Positions 1-7,445 of a stretch of 64,000 nt of DNA are shown here, one piece after another. Location of the stretch: the NCBI RefSeq assembly GCF_020686965.1, contig NZ_JAJEPS010000004.1, positions 156,380-220,379 on the forward strand, in the 5' to 3' direction. The notes beneath the pieces are model-generated. The model worked only from the letters and a program-made list of their open reading frames with translations. It ran no database searches and had not been told where the DNA came from. Position 1 is the stretch's first letter. Each line of letters starts with the position of its first letter. Made by a program: the position numbers and the translations under genes. This stretch comes from Hominiventricola filiformis (GTDB lineage: Bacteria > Bacillota > Clostridia > Lachnospirales > Lachnospiraceae).

Positions 1-59
1 TCATCTGTATAAAAAAGCAATTTGTTCTTATGCAGCGCATACGCATGAAAAAAAGACGT

Positions 60-181
60 GTCAACCTATAAAAGGAACCGCTCTCGCTAAGTCCTCGTCC
101 AGCAGTACTAACATTCGAACGTCGCCTTTGGCTCGTTCTCATGAAGTACTGGGACTGTGGACGTTCCTTTTATAGGTTGAC
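60..181. repeat. Structured hairpin repeat, copy 1
   Basis: A 122-bp element closed by a perfect 19-bp inverted repeat (60-78 against 163-181, arm GTCAACCTATAAAAGGAAC). Nested inside are AGTCC/GGACT (90-94 with 152-156), CAGTACT/AGTACTG (103-109 with 145-151), GAACG/CGTTC (117-121 with 134-138) and a tip GCC-TTT-GGC (124-132). A second copy at 29270-29386 has the same core order but a different outer stem, and at least two inner pairs change on both sides. Read on the minus strand, the closing stem is followed within a few bases by a run of seven T, so this copy could also end transcripts. Function unknown. Confidence 0.75.
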
Positions 182-397
182 ACTTTCTTTATCATAAGAT
201 ATCAAGCATACGGCCAATCGTTTGTTAATATCTAAGAATTCAGCATAGTCATCGGCACTTAAATCAATATTGGCATTGGTATTCTTATTTACTCGCTGCG
301 ACAATTCTGCGTAACGATCACCTACTGATATATGCCTTATCTTTTTTGAATATATCCCAAATTGGGATACGGAAGCAAAAAAAATCAAGAGTTTCAT
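170..397 (-). pseudogene. Short reading frame, probable gene remnant
   Basis: A 75-codon open frame whose first ATG lies inside the rpmF terminator hairpin and whose stop codon is supplied by the outer stem of the hairpin repeat. No ribosome-binding site precedes the ATG. The C-terminal part (after about residue 20) is hydrophilic and reads like real protein, with an aspartate-rich helix followed by a hydrophobic stretch, so it may be the tail of a gene cut off by rearrangement. I do not recognise the family. It could equally be chance. Confidence 0.25.
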
Positions 398-416
398 TCA
401 GAAACCCTTGATTTTT
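377..416 (-). terminator. Rho-independent terminator of rpmF
   Basis: Inverted repeat with arms at about 379-395 and 401-416 (core ATCAAG.GTTTC / GAAAC.CTTGAT), followed on the minus strand by a run of eight T. It sits 15 bases after the rpmF stop. Confidence 0.88.
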
Positions 417-430
417 CAATGTTTTTTGGC

Positions 431-610
431 TTAGTCAACAGAAACGATCTCTTTCTTGTTGTAGCTTCCACAAGCCTTGCAAACTCTATGCGGCATCATA
501 AGCGCACCACATTTGCTGCATTTTACCAAGTTCGGAGCACTCATTTTCCAGTTTGCTCTTCTCTTATCTCTTCTTCCTTTGGAAGATTTATTCTTAGGAC
601 AAATAGACAC
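431..610 (-). CDS. rpmF: Ribosomal protein L32
   Basis: A 59-residue protein of the large ribosomal subunit. It starts at GTG, preceded by a strong GGAGGTG site. The N-terminus (MSICPKNKSSKGRRDKRRAN) and the two Cys pairs, CSKC at 31-34 and CKAC at 44-47, form the zinc ribbon of Cys-type L32. The gene has its own consensus promoter in the ackA-rpmF gap and its own terminator. In many Firmicutes a DUF177/YceD gene sits just before rpmF; here only 125 bp separate it from ackA and no such gene is present. Confidence 0.95.
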   Translation of the reverse strand: MSICPKNKSSKGRRDKRRANWKMSAPNLVKCSKCGALMMPHRVCKACGSYNKKEIVSVD

Positions 611-695
611 AGGTTACACCTCCTCTATGCTTTCTCGATTCATTTTATCGTTCGTCGAACCTGCACAGGAGGTCCGTCTCACTCACACTTTATCA

Positions 696-724
696 ATTAT
701 ACACACGCATCAGCAGTGTGTCAA
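696..724 (-). promoter_or_regulatory. Consensus sigma-A promoter for rpmF
   Basis: Minus-strand TTGACA (719-724), 17-base spacer, TATAAT (696-701): a perfect match to the housekeeping consensus. Transcription would begin near 689, about 80 bases before the rpmF GTG. Confidence 0.9.
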
Positions 725-735
725 GCGTTTTTTTC

Positions 736-1932
736 TTATTTTGTCAGTCTCAGAGTCTCTCTTGCGATAGCCAGCTCCTCGTTGGTCGGGATCAGCATAA
801 CTTTTACTTTGGAATCTGCTGCGGAGATCACTCTTCTCTCGCCACGAACATTGTTAGCTTCGTCGTCGATCTTAACACCAAGGTATCCAAGGTAATCGCA
901 GATTGCTTTTCTGCTGACTTTATCATTTTCACCTACACCAGCAGTAAATGCGATGGCATCAACACCATTCATAGCTGCAGTGTAAGCACCGATATATTTT
1001 GCTACACGATATACGAATGCCTGAAGAGCTACATCTGCAAGATGATTTCCCTCTTCTTTTGCTTTCTCAATATCACGGAAGTCACTGGAAATTCCGCCGC
1101 TCATACCAAGTACACCGGATTTCTTGTTCAGAATATTCAGCATCTCGTTGATGTCGATACCCTCTTTGTTGCAGATGAACTGGCATACAGCCGGATCAAT
1201 ATCACCACTTCTGGTTCCCATGATCAGACCTTCCAGAGGAGTCAGACCCATACTGGTATCTACACATTTTCCACCAATGGAAGCAGATACGCTGGCACCG
1301 TTTCCAAGATGGCAAACGATTACTTTTGCGTTCTCCGGATCCAGATTGCCGAATTTGATAGCCTCGCCAGATACAAACATATGGCTGGTTCCATGGAAGC
1401 CGTAACGACGAATGCTGTATTTCTCATAGTACTCATGCGGAATTGCGTACAGATAAGCTTTCTCCGGCATAGACATACCAAAAGCAGTATCCCATACAGC
1501 TACGTTAGCTTTGCCCGGCATAACAGCCTCACAAGCCTCAATTCCCATCAGGTTAGCCGGGTTGTGCAGCGGTCCAAGATCGAAGCACTCACGGATTACT
1601 TTCTTAACATCTTCGTTTACAACGATGGACTCGCAGTATTTGGTTCCTGCATGCAGTACACGATGTCCTACAGCTGCGATCTCGTCAGTACTCTTAACAA
1701 CACCGTGCTCAGCATCCTGCAGCGCATCCAGAACCAGACCGATAGCAACTTTATGATCCGGCATAGCCTGCTCTACAATGTATTTGTCTTTTCCCGGTAC
1801 CTGATGAGTCAGTTTGGAGCCTTCAATACCGATTCTCTCGCAGAGACCTTTTGCTACTACGCTCTCATCGTCCATATCGATCAGCTGATATTTCAGGGAA
1901 GAGCTTCCGCAGTTGATAACTAAAATTTTCAT
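736..1932 (-). CDS. ackA: Acetate kinase
   Basis: A 398-residue cytoplasmic kinase that converts acetyl phosphate and ADP to acetate and ATP, the energy-yielding last step of mixed-acid fermentation. The N-terminus MKILVINCGSSSLKYQLID is the family signature (Asn7 in the acetyl-phosphate site). The second signature RYGFHGTSH lies near residue 175, and a glycine-rich nucleotide loop (CHLGNGASV) near 210. Length is normal for AckA. It lies 66 bp after pduL, so the two enzymes of acetyl-CoA to acetate conversion are probably co-transcribed. Confidence 0.97.
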   Translation of the reverse strand: MKILVINCGSSSLKYQLIDMDDESVVAKGLCERIGIEGSKLTHQVPGKDKYIVEQAMPDHKVAIGLVLDALQDAEHGVVKSTDEIAAVGHRVLHAGTKYCESIVVNEDVKKVIRECFDLGPLHNPANLMGIEACEAVMPGKANVAVWDTAFGMSMPEKAYLYAIPHEYYEKYSIRRYGFHGTSHMFVSGEAIKFGNLDPENAKVIVCHLGNGASVSASIGGKCVDTSMGLTPLEGLIMGTRSGDIDPAVCQFICNKEGIDINEMLNILNKKSGVLGMSGGISSDFRDIEKAKEEGNHLADVALQAFVYRVAKYIGAYTAAMNGVDAIAFTAGVGENDKVSRKAICDYLGYLGVKIDDEANNVRGERRVISAADSKVKVMLIPTNEELAIARETLRLTK

Positions 1933-1998
1933 GGATATGTTTCTCCTATACTTGAATAATATTTCTGTGCGCAGAGCAGCCGCTCATGTCCGCAATTT

Positions 1999-2565
1999 TT
2001 ATTTAACGATCTCGCCGTATACTTCTCTGCCGCATCCAGCTGCGTTAGACTCGTCAGTGTCGATATGCATAGCCAGAGCAAATTTCGGGCTTACACGAAC
2101 TACTACATCACCGAATACAAGGCTTCTTCCGTCAGTATCGATCTTAACAGATACAACTTCTTTGTCCTGTACACCAAGTTTCTCAGCGTCTTCCGGAGTA
2201 GCATGAATGTGACGTTTTGCTGCGATAACGCCCTCTTTCAGCTCAACCTCGCCGCACGGTCCTACCAGCTTACAGGCACCACTTCCAGCGATATCACCGG
2301 ACTCACGAACCGGAGCTGCAATTCCAAGAGTACGTGCATCTGTCAGGGAGATCTCTACCTGGCTTGCGGAACGAACCGGTCCAAGAATGGAAGCGGTCAT
2401 CTCTTTCTTCGGTCCAACGATGGTTACCTTCTCATTAGAAGCATACTGTCCCGGCTGAGAAAGGTCTTTTTTCTTGGTCAGCTGATAGCCTTTTCCGAAA
2501 AGGACCTCCAGGTCCTCCTGAGTTACATGTACGTGACGTGCAGATGTTTCAACAATAAATTTCAT
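1999..2565 (-). CDS. pduL: PduL-type phosphate acetyltransferase
   Basis: A 188-residue enzyme converting acetyl-CoA (or propionyl-CoA) and phosphate to the acyl phosphate. It is PduL-type, unrelated in sequence to Pta. Two halves each carry a metal-binding HxH motif: RHVHVT at 10-15 (His11, His13) and RHIHAT at 118-123 (His119, His121). No N-terminal microcompartment-targeting extension is visible and no shell genes are nearby, so it should be a soluble housekeeping form. Its placement directly upstream of ackA supports the role in acetate formation. A good ribosome site (AGGAGG) precedes the ATG. Confidence 0.93.
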   Translation of the reverse strand: MKFIVETSARHVHVTQEDLEVLFGKGYQLTKKKDLSQPGQYASNEKVTIVGPKKEMTASILGPVRSASQVEISLTDARTLGIAAPVRESGDIAGSGACKLVGPCGEVELKEGVIAAKRHIHATPEDAEKLGVQDKEVVSVKIDTDGRSLVFGDVVVRVSPKFALAMHIDTDESNAAGCGREVYGEIVK

Positions 2566-2628
2566 AATTTATTATCCTCCTGATAAATAGAATATTATAT
2601 AATGGTAACGCTGTCTCTGGCAGCTTTA

Positions 2629-3693
2629 CTAACCTGGTAATTTTTCAATCTCAGATACGAGAATGCAGTTTGGTGTCTCCACCTTTAACGGTTTGCCCCA
2701 CATACTGAAGTATTTCTTCTCATAATTAATCTTGAAAATCGTCATGGTATTCGTCTCATGGTTCAGAGACATAATATGGCGGTTATCCGGGAAGAAATCT
2801 GCCGCTTTCGGATAATCTCCGCTGATAGGCAGAATGCAGATCTTCTCCAGCTTTCCGGTCTCCCTGTCAATCTTGAAGATACCAATGCTGTTGTCTCCTG
2901 CATTGGAGCAGAGCACATACTTCCAGTCTCTGGAAAAACGCAGTACACATGCCGCGCTTCCGCTGGAATGATAATCATTCAGCGTGGAAATGGTCTGTAG
3001 CAGTTCGAAAACCGGCCCTCTTGGACCATCTTTATAAGAATACACACTGATATAGTTTTTCAGTTCACAGATCAGATAGGCAAATCGTCCATCCGGGCTG
3101 AACTTGATAATGCGCGGAGCACTTTCCAGTTCGCAGCGGAGCATGTCTACCAGCGTGATCTTTCCGGTTTCATGGTTAAACTTGTAGATCTTCACCTGAT
3201 CCACACCAAGATCCACCGCACACAGATATTTCTGATCCGGCGTAATGTTCACACAGTTTACATGTGGACGGAAATTCCGTTCTGCTACGCTTCCAAGTCC
3301 TTTATGGAAGATCTCATCTGTCATTTCTCCGATGGTGCCGTCCTCATTCAGGCGCATCACCGTGACTTTTCCGTCATGCCAGCCTCCAACGAACAGGAAC
3401 TTATCCTGCTTGTCCGTCGACAGATAACATCCTCGCATGCCGCAGATGGATGCACTGTTCATCGGTTCAAGGTCTCCGTCTGGAAGAATCCGAAAAGAAC
3501 GGACTCCTTCATCAGCAATGGAATACAGGTATTTCCCGTTGTGGGATTTTTTGATATAAGACGGATTATTGATAGGAACTACCTTTCGTTCCTTCGCCTG
3601 TCCGTTTTCCACATCCAGATCATAGATATAAATTCCCTTGCTGCTGCCATGCGTGTAGGTGCCTACATATGCCACATAATTTTTTTCTTCCAT
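2629..3693 (-). CDS. Lactonase family beta-propeller (6-phosphogluconolactonase-like)
   Basis: A 354-residue protein of the seven-bladed beta-propeller lactonase family (PF10282, YbhE/Pgl type). Family features are the N-terminal YVGTYTHGSSKGIY motif, recurrent blade strands such as SPDGRFAYLI and NCVNITPDQKYLCAVDLG, and a C-terminal NHETNTMTIF blade. There is no signal peptide. The likely activity is hydrolysis of 6-phosphogluconolactone, but family members also act on other lactones, and no zwf or gnd gene is nearby to fix the substrate. It is a single-gene unit with its own promoter. Confidence 0.85.
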   Translation of the reverse strand: MEEKNYVAYVGTYTHGSSKGIYIYDLDVENGQAKERKVVPINNPSYIKKSHNGKYLYSIADEGVRSFRILPDGDLEPMNSASICGMRGCYLSTDKQDKFLFVGGWHDGKVTVMRLNEDGTIGEMTDEIFHKGLGSVAERNFRPHVNCVNITPDQKYLCAVDLGVDQVKIYKFNHETGKITLVDMLRCELESAPRIIKFSPDGRFAYLICELKNYISVYSYKDGPRGPVFELLQTISTLNDYHSSGSAACVLRFSRDWKYVLCSNAGDNSIGIFKIDRETGKLEKICILPISGDYPKAADFFPDNRHIMSLNHETNTMTIFKINYEKKYFSMWGKPLKVETPNCILVSEIEKLPG

Positions 3694-3756
3694 GATGGCT
3701 TTCCTCCATTTGGCAATTCTCTAAATCTGACAAAGGTTCTGCTCACAATCAATAAA

Positions 3757-3785
3757 ATATTAACATATTTTTATTTTTTTGTTAA
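3757..3785 (-). promoter_or_regulatory. Promoter of the lactonase gene
   Basis: Minus-strand TTAACA (3780-3785), 17-base spacer, TAATAT (3757-3762), in a very AT-rich stretch about 60 bases before the start codon. Confidence 0.65.
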
Positions 3786-3796
3786 GCATTTTGGGA

Positions 3797-5080
3797 TTAT
3801 TTTTCAAAATAATTGTGCATAATATTCAACGTATGTTGAATTTCCTCATCTGTATGTGCATCGGAAATAAACATTGCCTCAAACTGGGAGGCTGCAATAT
3901 ACACACCGTTCTCAAGCATATAGCGGAAGTACTCTGCAAATTTCTTCGTATCAGAAGTTTTTGCACTGGTATAATCCACAACCGGCTGGTCAGTAAAGAA
4001 CAGGCTTCCCAGAGAACCAACATGATTTACCTGATAAGGAAGCTGCAGATCTTTACACATCTTCTCCATCCCTCCGTAAAGCATCTCGCCCAAAGCATTG
4101 AGATGCGCATATACTTCCGGATGTCCGTTCAGATACTGAAGCTGCGCAAGACCTGCTGCCATAGCTACCGGGTTACCGCTCAATGTACCTGCCTGATATA
4201 CCTTTCCTACCGGAGATACGACTTCCATCACTTCTTTACGTCCGCCGTATGCGCCGACCGGCATACCGCCACCAATGATCTTTCCGTAAGTAGTCAGATC
4301 AGACTGCACGTCAAAATACTCCTGCGCACCCGCTTTTGCCAGACGGAATCCGGTAATTACCTCATCAAAAATCAGAAGAGAACCGTTCTCTGTACAGAGT
4401 TTTCTTAAACCTTTCAGAAATCCTTCCTTCGGAGGAACCACACCCATATTAGCACCGACCGGCTCCACGATTACGGCTGCAATCTCTTTTCCCCAGCTAT
4501 CAAACAGTTTCTCCACGCCTGCCAGATCATTGTAAACTGCCAGAAGTGTATCTTCCGTTGCACCTGCCGGAACTCCTGAACTGTCAGGAACTCCTGCAGT
4601 CATAACACCGGAACCTGCCTTTACCAGCATGGCATCACTGTGTCCGTGATAGCATCCTTCAAATTTGATAATCTTATTTCTTCCTGTATAGCCTCTTGCT
4701 GCACGGACAGCACTCATGACTGCCTCCGTACCGGAGTTTACCATACGCACCATCTCGATAGACGGTACCATATCGCAGATCAGACGGGCCATATCTACTT
4801 CTGCTTCCGTAGCTGCACCAAAGCTCAATCCCTTTTTGCATGCCTCTGCTACTTTCTCCAGTACCATCTCATTGGCATGTCCAAGAATCATCGGTCCCCA
4901 GGAACCTACATAATCCAGATAACGGTTGCCATCGGCATCTGTCATGTAAGCACCCTCTGCAGATGCAATAAATCTCGGTGTCATTCCTACAGAACCAAAT
5001 GCACGAACCGGTGAATTAACACCACCCGGAATCATTTTCACTGCTTCTTTAAAAAGCTTTTCTGATCTTTCTGTCTTCAT
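3797..5080 (-). CDS. hemL: Glutamate-1-semialdehyde 2,1-aminomutase
   Basis: A 427-residue PLP enzyme that moves the amino group of glutamate-1-semialdehyde to form 5-aminolevulinate, in the C5 route to tetrapyrroles. Visible signatures are the N-terminal PGGVNSPVRAF, the substrate loop GCYHGHSDAML, the DEVITGFR segment before the PLP lysine, and TYGKIIGGGMPVGAYGG carrying that lysine. It begins immediately after the hemB stop, so the two are translationally coupled. Last gene of the tetrapyrrole operon. Confidence 0.96.
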   Translation of the reverse strand: MKTERSEKLFKEAVKMIPGGVNSPVRAFGSVGMTPRFIASAEGAYMTDADGNRYLDYVGSWGPMILGHANEMVLEKVAEACKKGLSFGAATEAEVDMARLICDMVPSIEMVRMVNSGTEAVMSAVRAARGYTGRNKIIKFEGCYHGHSDAMLVKAGSGVMTAGVPDSSGVPAGATEDTLLAVYNDLAGVEKLFDSWGKEIAAVIVEPVGANMGVVPPKEGFLKGLRKLCTENGSLLIFDEVITGFRLAKAGAQEYFDVQSDLTTYGKIIGGGMPVGAYGGRKEVMEVVSPVGKVYQAGTLSGNPVAMAAGLAQLQYLNGHPEVYAHLNALGEMLYGGMEKMCKDLQLPYQVNHVGSLGSLFFTDQPVVDYTSAKTSDTKKFAEYFRYMLENGVYIAASQFEAMFISDAHTDEEIQHTLNIMHNYFEK

Positions 5081-6064
5081 CTAGCCAATTCTCCCCTCAT
5101 CCATAAAATGCGCGATTTCTTTTGCATAATAGGACATGTAAATATCCACGCCTGCGCGATATGCACATGCTGCCATTTCGCAGAGAATGGCCGCTTCATC
5201 CACATAACCAAGCTTTGCAGCTGCTTTTACCATGGCATATTCCCCGCTGACACTGTAAGCTGCCATCGGTACATCCGTCAGATCTTTGATCTCACGCACC
5301 ATATCAAGATAAGACATTGCCGGTTTTACCATAATAATGTCTGCGCCCTCATCGATATCCAGCATTGCTTCCTTGATACCTTCTCTTCTGTTGTGATAAT
5401 CCATCTGATAACTCTTCCGGTCTCCGAACGCCGGTGCACTACCTGCCGCATCACGGAACGGGCCATAAAAAGCAGACGCATATTTAACTGCATAGGACAT
5501 GATCGGAGTGGTCACAAAACCATTCTTATCCAGGCCCTCACGAATGGCACGGATATGTCCGTCCATCATATCGGACGGAGCTACCATATCAGCTCCCGCC
5601 TGTACCTGGGACACTGCAATCTGTGCCAGTTTTTCCAGCGTCAGATCATTGTCCACATACTCTCCTTTCAGGATTCCACAATGTCCGTGGCTGGTATACT
5701 CACACATGCAGACATCACCTATGTAATACAGATCCGGAACTTCCTTCTTTGCCTTCTCCAGAGCTCTCTGAATGATACCGTCGCAGGCATAGGCACCGCT
5801 TCCCACTTCATCCTTGTGCTCCGGGATTCCGAACAGCATAACACTGCCAACTCCTGCATCTGCCAGTTCATTCAGTGCTTCCGGCATACGGTCCAGCGTA
5901 TAACGAAACTGCCCTGGCATGGTCGGGATTTCTTCTTTTTTATTTTCCCCGTCCATCACAAACATAGGATATACCAGGGAACTTTTATCCATTCTGGTCT
6001 CCCTCACCATTTTTCTGAGTTTTGCTGACGTCCGAAGTCTTCTCGGTCTAATCGTCATATCCAT
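5081..6064 (-). CDS. hemB: Delta-aminolevulinic acid dehydratase (porphobilinogen synthase)
   Basis: A 327-residue enzyme that condenses two 5-aminolevulinates to porphobilinogen. The zinc-site cysteines lie in DVCMCEYTSHGHCG. The two active-site lysines lie in SYAVKYASAFYGPFRDAAGS and IIMVKPAMSYLD. The length is typical. The start overlaps the preceding precorrin-2 dehydrogenase gene by 17 bp, and hemL follows directly. Confidence 0.97.
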   Translation of the reverse strand: MDMTIRPRRLRTSAKLRKMVRETRMDKSSLVYPMFVMDGENKKEEIPTMPGQFRYTLDRMPEALNELADAGVGSVMLFGIPEHKDEVGSGAYACDGIIQRALEKAKKEVPDLYYIGDVCMCEYTSHGHCGILKGEYVDNDLTLEKLAQIAVSQVQAGADMVAPSDMMDGHIRAIREGLDKNGFVTTPIMSYAVKYASAFYGPFRDAAGSAPAFGDRKSYQMDYHNRREGIKEAMLDIDEGADIIMVKPAMSYLDMVREIKDLTDVPMAAYSVSGEYAMVKAAAKLGYVDEAAILCEMAACAYRAGVDIYMSYYAKEIAHFMDEGRIG

Positions 6065-6518
6065 CTTGAAAAACCTCTTTTCTTATCTTATCTGTCCATG
6101 TCTTTGCCAGATGATGGTCACTGCCTCCGGCATTGATTCCTATTACCAGATCGCCATTCACTGCCACTCCTGGAAATTGGAAATCACAGTGTTCTCTGTT
6201 GCTGCAGACATTTACCAGAATTTTTTTCTTCCGACATTCCTGCCAGATGGCTTCATTTACTTCTGCGCTGTCAGTCGCTGCCAGTACCATAAAAGCATCC
6301 TCCGGAATGCTGTCCGGCGCATATGCCTCCTGACTGTAGGAGAGCCTTCCTTCTTTCCACGCTTTCTGCACCGGTTCGGAAGCTTCCGGTGCAAAAACAG
6401 TCAAAGACGACGTAAAAGCCAGCAACGTTTCCACTCTCCGGGAAGCGATTCTGCCGGCTCCATACACCACAATCTTTTTATCTGAAATATCAAGAAACAA
6501 AGGAAATTTTCTGGCCAT
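6048..6518 (-). CDS. Precorrin-2 dehydrogenase / sirohydrochlorin ferrochelatase-like protein
   Basis: A 156-residue protein of the CysG-N/Met8p family, which oxidises precorrin-2 to sirohydrochlorin with NAD and can insert iron. The N-terminal Rossmann motif is VVYGAGRIASRRVETLL (about residues 17-33), followed by VLAATDSAEVNEAIWQECR and VNVCSNREHCDFQFPGV, both typical. It lacks the C-terminal uroporphyrin-III methyltransferase of full CysG. It is the first gene of the operon with hemB and hemL. The intermediate steps (HemA, HemC, HemD/CobA) are not encoded in the window. Confidence 0.88.
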   Translation of the reverse strand: MARKFPLFLDISDKKIVVYGAGRIASRRVETLLAFTSSLTVFAPEASEPVQKAWKEGRLSYSQEAYAPDSIPEDAFMVLAATDSAEVNEAIWQECRKKKILVNVCSNREHCDFQFPGVAVNGDLVIGINAGGSDHHLAKTWTDKIRKEVFQDGYDD

Positions 6519-6555
6519 TACATTCTCTCCATGGCGATCTGTCTTTACTCCTCTT

Positions 6556-6585
6556 ATTGTACCTCGCCGGTGATTATAATGTCAA
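6556..6585 (-). promoter_or_regulatory. Promoter of the tetrapyrrole operon
   Basis: Minus-strand TTGACA (6580-6585), 18-base spacer, TACAAT (6556-6561), about 40 bases before the precorrin-2 dehydrogenase ATG. Confidence 0.75.
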
Positions 6586-6619
6586 CCGCTGACAGCCGAA
6601 AAAAGAAAATGTATGATTT

Positions 6620-7432
6620 CTATAACATAAATTTCTCAATAATTTCCCTGACAGCTCCCTGATTATTATCAGCAAGCGTCACATAATCTGCTGCCGCTTT
6701 CACTTCCGGGCGTGCATTGGCTACTGCACAGCCTGTGCCTGCAGCTTTGATCATGGAAATATCATTATTCTCATCTCCTGCTGCCAGAGAATTCGCAATC
6801 GGAATCTCAAGCCGCTTGCAGAATGCTTTCAGTGCTTCCCCTTTTTCCACACCGGTGGGCAGAATCTCCAGGTACTCCCGGCAGCTGAAACACATGCTGA
6901 TCTGCCCTTTTGTCCAGGCGTCATCTTTGCGGAACGCATCGATCTTTTCAAAATCATGAAGATCAATGGCAAGCATTTTGCAGGCTTCCTCGTGCATACC
7001 CTCATAAAGATCCGGAAGCACTTTCGGCATCATACCTGTTTTGTGAGTATAATGATGCAGACATTCCCCGTCTTCATCCGCAATGACATAATCTCCCTCA
7101 TAGGTCTGAATGTAAAGTCCTGCTTTTCTTGCCTTCTGCACTGCAGTCCTCATTAGTGGAAGCGGAATCGTCTTCTGATACAGAATCTCTCCTGTCACTG
7201 CATCCAGCACCAGCCCGCCGTTAAATGCAATAATATATCGAAGGCCGATCCTCTCCAGATCCCATTTTTTCAAAAGACCTCTGGCACTGGCATATGGTCT
7301 TCCCGTCGTAATCACAATCTCATGTCCCGCCTTCGCGGCAGCTTCCATAGCCTCATAGTTTTCCTTCGGAATCTGAATCTCGTCATTCAGCGTTGTACCA
7401 TCCATATCCAGAAACAGTGCTTTTCGTTCCAT
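6620..7432 (-). CDS. Cof-type HAD phosphatase
   Basis: A 270-residue member of the haloacid dehalogenase superfamily, Cof/IIB subgroup, usually sugar-phosphate or nucleotide phosphatases. Motif I is LFLDMDGTTLN (nucleophile Asp near residue 8), motif II is ITTGR, and motif IV is GDENNDISMI near the C-terminus. A mixed cap domain lies between motifs II and III. It follows ppk by 13 bp and is the last gene of the rimO-to-ppk operon. Substrate cannot be predicted. Confidence 0.9.
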   Translation of the reverse strand: MERKALFLDMDGTTLNDEIQIPKENYEAMEAAAKAGHEIVITTGRPYASARGLLKKWDLERIGLRYIIAFNGGLVLDAVTGEILYQKTIPLPLMRTAVQKARKAGLYIQTYEGDYVIADEDGECLHHYTHKTGMMPKVLPDLYEGMHEEACKMLAIDLHDFEKIDAFRKDDAWTKGQISMCFSCREYLEILPTGVEKGEALKAFCKRLEIPIANSLAAGDENNDISMIKAAGTGCAVANARPEVKAAADYVTLADNNQGAVREIIEKFML

Positions 7433-7445
7433 TTTTTATACTCTC

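Noticed and set aside
60..181. Resemblance of the hairpin core to the 3' end of 23S rRNA (GTACTAA and CGAGGACTTA-like words)
   Set aside because: The matching words are on opposite strands relative to each other and the rest of the element does not follow rRNA; compensatory changes inside its own stems explain it better.
718..1923. 401-codon plus-strand frame opposite ackA
   Set aside because: Antisense shadow of ackA; the amino-acid composition is unnatural and no ribosome site is present.
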